Assembly (NCBI GenBank): GCA_043766915.1
Contig: JAYUHO010000041.1
Coordinates: 1-6,768 of the forward strand
Direction: 5' to 3'
DNA length: 6,768 nt
DNA from: JANNAT01 sp043766915
GTDB lineage: Bacteria; Pseudomonadota; Alphaproteobacteria; Rhodobacterales; Rhodobacteraceae
Shown: one piece after another, positions 1-3,895 of the stretch
Layout: each line of letters starts with the position of its first letter
Numbering within the stretch: position 1 is the first letter of the stretch
Notes under the pieces: model-generated
Told to the model about the DNA's origin: nothing
The model's input: the letters and a program-made list of their open reading frames with translations, nothing else
Database searches by the model: none
Program-made: the position numbers and the translations under genes

Positions 1-1
1 C

Positions 2-169
2 TTGTCCCCGGCTCCGACTGCGGGCGGGATCGTGCTGAACCCGGATGGCACGCTGACGGTTGCGGCGGGGACGACGGCGGGCAGCTATGTCTACACCAAC
101 CAGCTCTGCGAGGTTCTGAACCCGGCGAACTGCGGCACGGCGGCGGCGACGGTGGTGGTCGATGTGGCA
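2..169 (+). other. C-terminal part of an Ig-like module (within first CDS)
   Basis: Residues 1-56 carry the pattern N-P-D-G-T-L-T-V-A, then A-G-S-Y, then C-E-V-L-N-P-A-N-C (Cys36 and Cys44), then a T-V-V-V strand. This pattern is familiar from the short Ig-like repeats that precede or alternate with DUF11 domains in large secreted bacterial proteins, where the two cysteines probably form a disulfide. Only the C-terminal part is in the window, so more copies may lie upstream. By hand count the DNA here is about 69% GC, much higher than the DNA that follows. Confidence 0.6.
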
Positions 170-3100
170 GCACTTGCCGTGGTGAAGACATCCACGCTCA
201 ATGATGGTGGCGATGGGCGTGCAGATGTGGGCGATATCATCAGCTATACCTTTGTCGTCGCAAACGGCGGCAGTACGACGGTATTCGATCTGGCCATTTT
301 TGAAACCGGATTTACCGGGGCAGGCCCTTTGCCCTTACCGATGTTAACCGCAGGTGGTGCCGATCTTGACGGCGAGGCCGACGCGCCCGATTTGTCCGTG
401 GCGGGTAATGCCACGTTTAACGTCGAGTACACGCTGGTACAGGCGGATATCGACGCGGGCAGCATCAGCAACCAAGCCACCGTTACCGCCAAAGCACCAG
501 ATGGATCGTCCGTTCAAGATTTGTCGGGTGTGACAGCGGGGGATGACATCCCCACCGAAACGACTCTTTCGGCAGCACCCGGTTTGCTGGTTCTCAAAAC
601 GGCATCGACCATAGGCCTTTCCGTACCACCGGCTGTTGGTGATACCATGACCTACTCTATCACCGTCAAAAATACCGGCAACGTCACGATTTCAAATGTG
701 GTGCTCGCCGATACGCTGGCGGATGCTGGCGGCGGCGCGCAGGTGCTTGACGCAGCACCCGCCTTTACCAGTGGCGATAACGGCGACAGTTTTTTGCAGA
801 TTGATGAGACATGGATCTATTCCGCGTCGGTCACCCTGACCCAGTCGATGGTCGATGCTGGTGGCTTGTCCAACACTGTGACGGCAAATGGCCAGACGCC
901 GGGCCGTGAACCGGTCAGCGACATTTCAGATGATGATGGCATAGGCACCACAGATCCAACGGTGACAACTTTTACTCGCGTTTCAACCCTGACTGTCAGC
1001 AAAGTGCCGTCCATAACCACCAATGCTGCCGCAGGCGACGTGATCAGCTATACCTATACGGCTCAAAACACTGGAAACGTTCTGATCAAAGCCGTCACGG
1101 TCGGTGATCAACACACCAGTGCCGCGGGGACTGTCGCATTGGCAATTGCAGGCGATAGACTGGTCACCGATATTGTCCCCGCCCTCGATTCCTTCGATGC
1201 CGTTTCAAATGGTGTTTGGGATACGCTCGGTCCAAATGATGTGGTGACCTTTTCCTCAACTTACACCGTCACCCAAGCCGATGTTGACGCGGGTGCCGAC
1301 CTTTCAAATACCGTGACGATCACTGCGGTGGGCCCCACAGGCACAACCGTGCCTGAAGTCTCAACCACCGTCACTGTTTCTGTGGTACCCGCAAACGGTG
1401 CTCTGACCGCCGTCAAATCCGTAGTGATCGAAGATGGAGGTGACGGTGTTGCCAATGCGGGCGATATCTTGCGCTACACTTATGTAGTTAACAACCCCGG
1501 AAACGTCACGCTATTTGATGTTACCCTCACCGAAACCGGCTTTATCGGTGCAGGCACAACCCCGGTCCCTGTCTTGGTGTCCGGCGGCAGCAATCTGGAT
1601 GGCCAAGCAGACAATATTGATATCGCCCCCGGCAGCGCCGCCACGTTTGCGGCGACCTATACTCTGCTGCAAGCCGATATCGAAGCGGGTGGTGTCACCA
1701 ACCAGGCAACGGCCTCCGCCAAAGACCTACAGGGCAATCCGCTTACCGATCTTACAGGTGCTACGGTGGGCGATGACACTTCGACTGTCATGCCGTTGGT
1801 GCCGGTTTCAGCGATAGAAGTGGTAAAATCTGCGGCGACTCCGGTCTTTTTGTTCCCCACGGTAGAGCGCGTGACCTTCACAATTGACGTCACAAATCCG
1901 GGCAACCTCACGCAAACGGGCGTGCAGGTAGACGATGATCTTGCCGCCTTCGTCGCTCCCGCCGTCTTGCTGTCTGCCACCTATCCGGTGACGACGACGG
2001 CCACAGGCTTTACCAACGGCGCTCCAAATACGGCCTATAATGGCACCGCCGTCACCGCCCTGCTGATCGGGAACGCCACGCTTTTGCCGGGTCAGACGGG
2101 CCGGATCACCGTTACCCTGACATATTCCACGGTCAACGGGCCTGCGCAGGGCAGCAATATTGCCAATGTCAGATCTGATCAATTGCCCGGTCCCTCACCA
2201 TCAAATCCCGTAACAGTTGCGGGCGGCGATAGTGACGGTGACGGTATTCTCAACAGCTTAGAGACGTGCGGCACAGGCGATGACCGGGATGGCGATGGCA
2301 TTTGCGATGACGAAGATTATGATCCCACAGGCACCTTCTATTGCGAAGAAGATGGTCGCATTTTACCAGGTGGCAACGTAGCCGTCTCTGGCCCTCTTGG
2401 CACCCAGTCCGGGGTTGGCAATTCCGGCGGCATCACGATTGTCCGCTCTGGTGCCGATGGCCGGTTCCAGTTTTATGTCACCGCCGCAGGCAGCTACACC
2501 CTTGCAATCACCTATCCGCCAGATGGCGCGCCCTCCACGGCACGCCCATCGGCGGGGACGTTGGATACCACGTCATTACTACCGGCCAACCCCGCGTCTT
2601 TGGGGTCGGGCGAAGCAGGCACAACCGGGCAATTGGTTGATTTCAGCGCAGCTGCAAACACCTTCTACACCACCTTTGTGTTCGAAGAGGGCGATCCCTT
2701 CTTGATCAACAACAACATCCCGCTGACGGCTTGCGCCATCCGCGAAGGTGTTGTCGCATCTAAAGTGGCTGATCGTGAAAGTGCCGTGTTGGGCGAAACC
2801 ATCACCTACACTCTTAGCTTTAATAACACGACGCCGCTGCTCTATGCAGACTCGGCGATCCTTGATTTCCTGCCAGAAGGGCTGGCCTACACCCCCGGAT
2901 CAGGCATCTTGAACGGCGTCGCAACTGAACCCACCCAAGATGGCAACAGGCTCAACTTCGGGCCACGCGATGTGCCGGCAGGCGAACAGATCACCATCCG
3001 TCTATCCGTGCGGGTAACCTCTGCGGCGGGTTTGGGCAAATTGGTCAACCGTGCGCTGATGCTGGATCAACGTGGTGTGCAGATATCGAACACCGCCAAG

Positions 3101-3808
3101 GCCACCGTGCTGATCAAAGCGGAACAGGTGTTCAATTGTTCTGATGTGATCGGCAAAGTCTTCGTCGATACCAACGGCAACGGCATGCAAGACTATTACG
3201 ACGGTCGCGCCGCCCTGACGCAGGACGAGATTTTCGTGAGCAAATATGGCGCCTACACTCAGCAATTCGTGGTTGAGCCTGAAGTGCACTCAACATTCGA
3301 GCCGGGTCTGGCCGGGGTACGTCTGGTCACTGTCAACGGCTTGCTGATCACCACCGATGAATTTGGTCGCTACCATGTGCCCTGTGCAGCCTTGCCAAAA
3401 AGCACGGGGTCGAACTTTACCTTGAAGCTTGATCCGCGCAGCCTTCCCATCGGCTATTGGGTGACCACTGAAAACCCCCGCACCTTGCGGCTTACAGCTG
3501 GCAAGGTGGCTAAGATGAACTTTGGCGTGTCAGGCACCAAAACCGTGACAATTGATCTGACGGCTGCAGCCTTCGACCAAGGCGGTACAACGCCGTCGGA
3601 CGCTTTGGCCAAGGGCATCCGGGCATTGGTGGCGGATATCAAGACAGATCCGTCCAGCCTGCAGCTGTCCTATGCGCTGCAATCAGGTGAAGACCGGGAA
3701 GACGGTGTCGCGCGCTTGCACGCTGTTGAGAAGATGATCCGCAAAGCGTGGCGCGGAGTAGGCCGCTACGAGTTGCAGATCCAGAAATCTGTAAGAGGGG
3801 TTCAGTAA
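2..3808 (+). CDS. Large DUF11-repeat surface protein, 5'-partial
   Basis: The frame is open to the left edge, so the true start lies upstream; the TTG at position 2 has no visible ribosome site and begins inside a domain. The visible 1268 residues are an exported, multi-domain β-sandwich protein. In order they show the end of an Ig-like module (1-56), five DUF11 repeats (57-740), a calcium-binding linker (743-775), a regulatory-like β domain (779-913), a sixth DUF11 domain (914-1043), an SdrD-B-like domain (1044-1177) and a charged C-terminal domain (1178-1268). DUF11 and SdrD-B domains are known from long bacterial cell-surface and adhesin-like proteins, so a fibre or stalk role in adhesion or envelope structure is the best inference. 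There is no LPXTG motif, and no C-terminal transmembrane segment is apparent. The eight cysteines all lie outside the five-repeat array. The gene ends with TAA 9 bases before the downstream barrel gene, which suggests a shared operon. The family call is strong; the exact function is unknown. Confidence 0.9.
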   Translation: MSPAPTAGGIVLNPDGTLTVAAGTTAGSYVYTNQLCEVLNPANCGTAAATVVVDVAALAVVKTSTLNDGGDGRADVGDIISYTFVVANGGSTTVFDLAIFETGFTGAGPLPLPMLTAGGADLDGEADAPDLSVAGNATFNVEYTLVQADIDAGSISNQATVTAKAPDGSSVQDLSGVTAGDDIPTETTLSAAPGLLVLKTASTIGLSVPPAVGDTMTYSITVKNTGNVTISNVVLADTLADAGGGAQVLDAAPAFTSGDNGDSFLQIDETWIYSASVTLTQSMVDAGGLSNTVTANGQTPGREPVSDISDDDGIGTTDPTVTTFTRVSTLTVSKVPSITTNAAAGDVISYTYTAQNTGNVLIKAVTVGDQHTSAAGTVALAIAGDRLVTDIVPALDSFDAVSNGVWDTLGPNDVVTFSSTYTVTQADVDAGADLSNTVTITAVGPTGTTVPEVSTTVTVSVVPANGALTAVKSVVIEDGGDGVANAGDILRYTYVVNNPGNVTLFDVTLTETGFIGAGTTPVPVLVSGGSNLDGQADNIDIAPGSAATFAATYTLLQADIEAGGVTNQATASAKDLQGNPLTDLTGATVGDDTSTVMPLVPVSAIEVVKSAATPVFLFPTVERVTFTIDVTNPGNLTQTGVQVDDDLAAFVAPAVLLSATYPVTTTATGFTNGAPNTAYNGTAVTALLIGNATLLPGQTGRITVTLTYSTVNGPAQGSNIANVRSDQLPGPSPSNPVTVAGGDSDGDGILNSLETCGTGDDRDGDGICDDEDYDPTGTFYCEEDGRILPGGNVAVSGPLGTQSGVGNSGGITIVRSGADGRFQFYVTAAGSYTLAITYPPDGAPSTARPSAGTLDTTSLLPANPASLGSGEAGTTGQLVDFSAAANTFYTTFVFEEGDPFLINNNIPLTACAIREGVVASKVADRESAVLGETITYTLSFNNTTPLLYADSAILDFLPEGLAYTPGSGILNGVATEPTQDGNRLNFGPRDVPAGEQITIRLSVRVTSAAGLGKLVNRALMLDQRGVQISNTAKATVLIKAEQVFNCSDVIGKVFVDTNGNGMQDYYDGRAALTQDEIFVSKYGAYTQQFVVEPEVHSTFEPGLAGVRLVTVNGLLITTDEFGRYHVPCAALPKSTGSNFTLKLDPRSLPIGYWVTTENPRTLRLTAGKVAKMNFGVSGTKTVTIDLTAAAFDQGGTTPSDALAKGIRALVADIKTDPSSLQLSYALQSGEDREDGVARLHAVEKMIRKAWRGVGRYELQIQKSVRGVQ
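170..580 (+). repeat. DUF11 repeat 1 (subtype A)
   Basis: Residues 57-193. The repeat opens with the V-V-K strand, then D-G-G-D-G, G-D-I-I-S-Y-T-F and an E-T-G-F-T-G-A-G loop. It closes with the hallmark Q-A-D-I-D-A-G-S-I-S-N-Q-A-T strand and a T-A-G-D-D tail. These are typical landmarks of the DUF11 β-sandwich. It closely matches repeat 4 along its whole length, including the G-A-G loop and the N-Q-A-T strand, but differs in layout from repeats 2, 3 and 5. Confidence 0.85.
581..982 (+). repeat. DUF11 repeat 2 (subtype B)
   Basis: Residues 194-327. The landmarks are L-V-L-K-T, G-D-T-M-T-Y-S-I-T-V-K-N-T-G-N-V, an A-D-T-L-A-D loop, L-T-Q-S-M-V-D-A-G-G-L-S-N-T-V-T-A, and an acidic tail S-D-I-S-D-D-D-G. 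The N-T-G-N-V strand and the acidic D-D-D-G tail are classic for DUF11 domains. The Q-A-D motif is altered to Q-S-M here. Confidence 0.85.
983..1396 (+). repeat. DUF11 repeat 3 (subtype B-like)
   Basis: Residues 328-465. The landmarks are L-T-V-S-K, G-D-V-I-S-Y-T-Y-T-A-Q-N-T-G-N-V, then V-T-Q-A-D-V-D-A-G-A-D-L-S-N-T-V-T-I and a Thr/Val-rich tail. The N-T-G-N-V and L-S-N-T-V-T signatures group it with repeat 2 rather than with repeats 1 and 4. Confidence 0.85.
1397..1807 (+). repeat. DUF11 repeat 4 (subtype A)
   Basis: Residues 466-602. The landmarks are L-T-A-V-K, E-D-G-G-D-G, G-D-I-L-R-Y-T-Y-V-V-N-N-P-G-N-V, E-T-G-F-I-G-A-G, L-L-Q-A-D-I-E-A-G-G-V-T-N-Q-A-T and T-V-G-D-D. By eye about 66 of roughly 133 aligned positions are identical to repeat 1, in an alignment without gaps. 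This marks the two as a specific pair separated by two repeats of another subtype. Confidence 0.85.
1808..2221 (+). repeat. DUF11-like repeat 5 (divergent, caps the array)
   Basis: Residues 603-740. It begins with I-E-V-V-K-S, then V-T-F-T-I-D-V-T-N-P-G-N-L, as expected for DUF11. It has a different middle part and lacks the Q-A-D-x-D-A-G motif. The final strands read G-R-I-T-V-T-L-T-Y and N-I-A-N-V. It immediately precedes the calcium-binding linker, so it appears to be the terminal unit of the array. Confidence 0.75.
2228..2323 (+). other. Calcium-binding linker, thrombospondin type 3-like
   Basis: Residues 743-774 contain D-S-D-G-D-G-I-L-N-S-L-E and D-R-D-G-D-G-I-C-D-D-E-D-Y-D, two D-x-D-x-D-G type loops with Cys756 and Cys768 between and after them. 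Such loops bind calcium in thrombospondin type 3 repeats and related bacterial linkers. Here they probably stiffen the junction between the repeat array and the C-terminal block. Calcium binding is inferred from the motif. Confidence 0.75.
2336..2740 (+). other. Regulatory-like β-sandwich domain
   Basis: Residues 779-913 have the G-x-V-x-V-S-G-P, G-A-D-G-R-F-Q-F-Y-V, A-G-S-Y-T-L-A-I layout of carboxypeptidase-regulatory or SdrD-B/CnaB-like β domains. The domain is flanked by Cys781 at the start and Cys911 near the end, which could pair. I cannot confirm an intramolecular isopeptide bond from the sequence. Confidence 0.55.
2741..3130 (+). other. Sixth DUF11 domain, separate from the array
   Basis: Residues 914-1043 show V-A-S-K-V-A-D, G-E-T-I-T-Y-T-L-S-F-N-N, D-F-L-P-E-G-L-A-Y-T-P-G-S and V-P-A-G-E-Q-I-T-I-R-L-S-V-R-V, ending in I-S-N-T-A-K-A-T-V. 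The L-P-E-G-L-x-Y-x-P-G-S motif is the standard DUF11 motif, so this copy resembles the family consensus more closely than the five tandem copies do. It forms a unit with the following SdrD-B-like domain. Confidence 0.85.
3131..3532 (+). other. SdrD-B-like domain with internal insertion
   Basis: Residues 1044-1177. The domain starts with D-V-I-G-K-V-F-V-D-T-N-G-N-G-M-Q-D and resumes with E-P-G-L-A-G-V-R-L-V-T-V-N-G-L, then T-T-D-E-F-G-R-Y-H-V-P-C. It ends with L-P-I-G-Y-W-V-T-T-E-N-P-R and M-N-F-G-V. This layout, including the T-T-E-N-P-R motif, recurs in large Gram-negative DUF11 proteins as I know them. About 35 residues (1065-1099) are inserted between N-G-M-Q-D and E-P-G, which normally lie close together. 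Cys1046 and Cys1128 could pair. Confidence 0.7.
3533..3805 (+). other. Charged C-terminal domain of the DUF11 protein
   Basis: Residues 1178-1268. A strand (T-V-T-I-D-L) is followed by a helix-prone stretch (A-L-A-K-G-I-R-A-L-V-A-D-I), a strand (L-Q-L-S-Y-A-L), a helix rich in Arg and Lys (A-V-E-K-M-I-R-K-A-W-R) and a final strand (Y-E-L-Q-I-Q). The β-α-β-α-β pattern resembles a reduced OmpA-like fold, but the peptidoglycan-binding residues of OmpA are not evident. It may be the retention or partner-docking end of the protein; that is inference. Confidence 0.45.
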
Positions 3809-3812
3809 GGGG
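3807..3812 (+). promoter_or_regulatory. Ribosome binding site of the barrel gene
   Basis: AAGGGG lies 5 bases before the ATG at 3818 and overlaps the TAA stop of the upstream gene. It supports that ATG as the start and suggests translational coupling between the two genes. Confidence 0.65.
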
Positions 3813-3817
3813 TTATC

Positions 3818-3895
3818 ATGAAACACAACGCACCCCTCAAAGTTACCCTGCTGACCGCAGTATCGGTGCTGGCTTTGTCCTGTGCTGCCACTGCG
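3818..3895 (+). other. Sec signal peptide of the barrel protein
   Basis: Residues 1-26 have a basic start (Lys2, Lys8), a hydrophobic core rich in Leu, Val and Ala, and an A-T-A signal-peptidase I site before Gln27-Asp28. Cys22 lies within the c-region but the residues before it (A-L-S) do not form a good lipobox, so a lipoprotein is less likely. Confidence 0.85.

Noticed and set aside
2..4. TTG as the true start of the first gene
   Set aside because: It lies inside an Ig-like module, has no ribosome site or signal peptide after it, and the frame is open to the window edge, so the gene is cut by the window.
2341..2705. Two overlapping + strand open frames of about 100 codons
   Set aside because: They lie within the DUF11 gene in other frames, are rich in Arg, His, Pro and Trp as expected of shifted translation, and the main frame here is a clear β domain.
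3793..3800. AAGAGGGG as the ribosome site for the barrel gene
   Set aside because: It ends 17 bases before the ATG, too far; AAGGGG at 3807-3812 has a normal 5-base spacing.
3809..3817. Promoter or terminator between the two genes
   Set aside because: Nine bases are too few for either, and no hairpin with a T run is seen around the stop codon.
3872..3886. Lipoprotein signal in the barrel protein (Cys22)
   Set aside because: The residues before Cys22 are A-L-S, a poor lipobox, while an A-T-A signal-peptidase I site follows directly, and the protein looks like an integral barrel.
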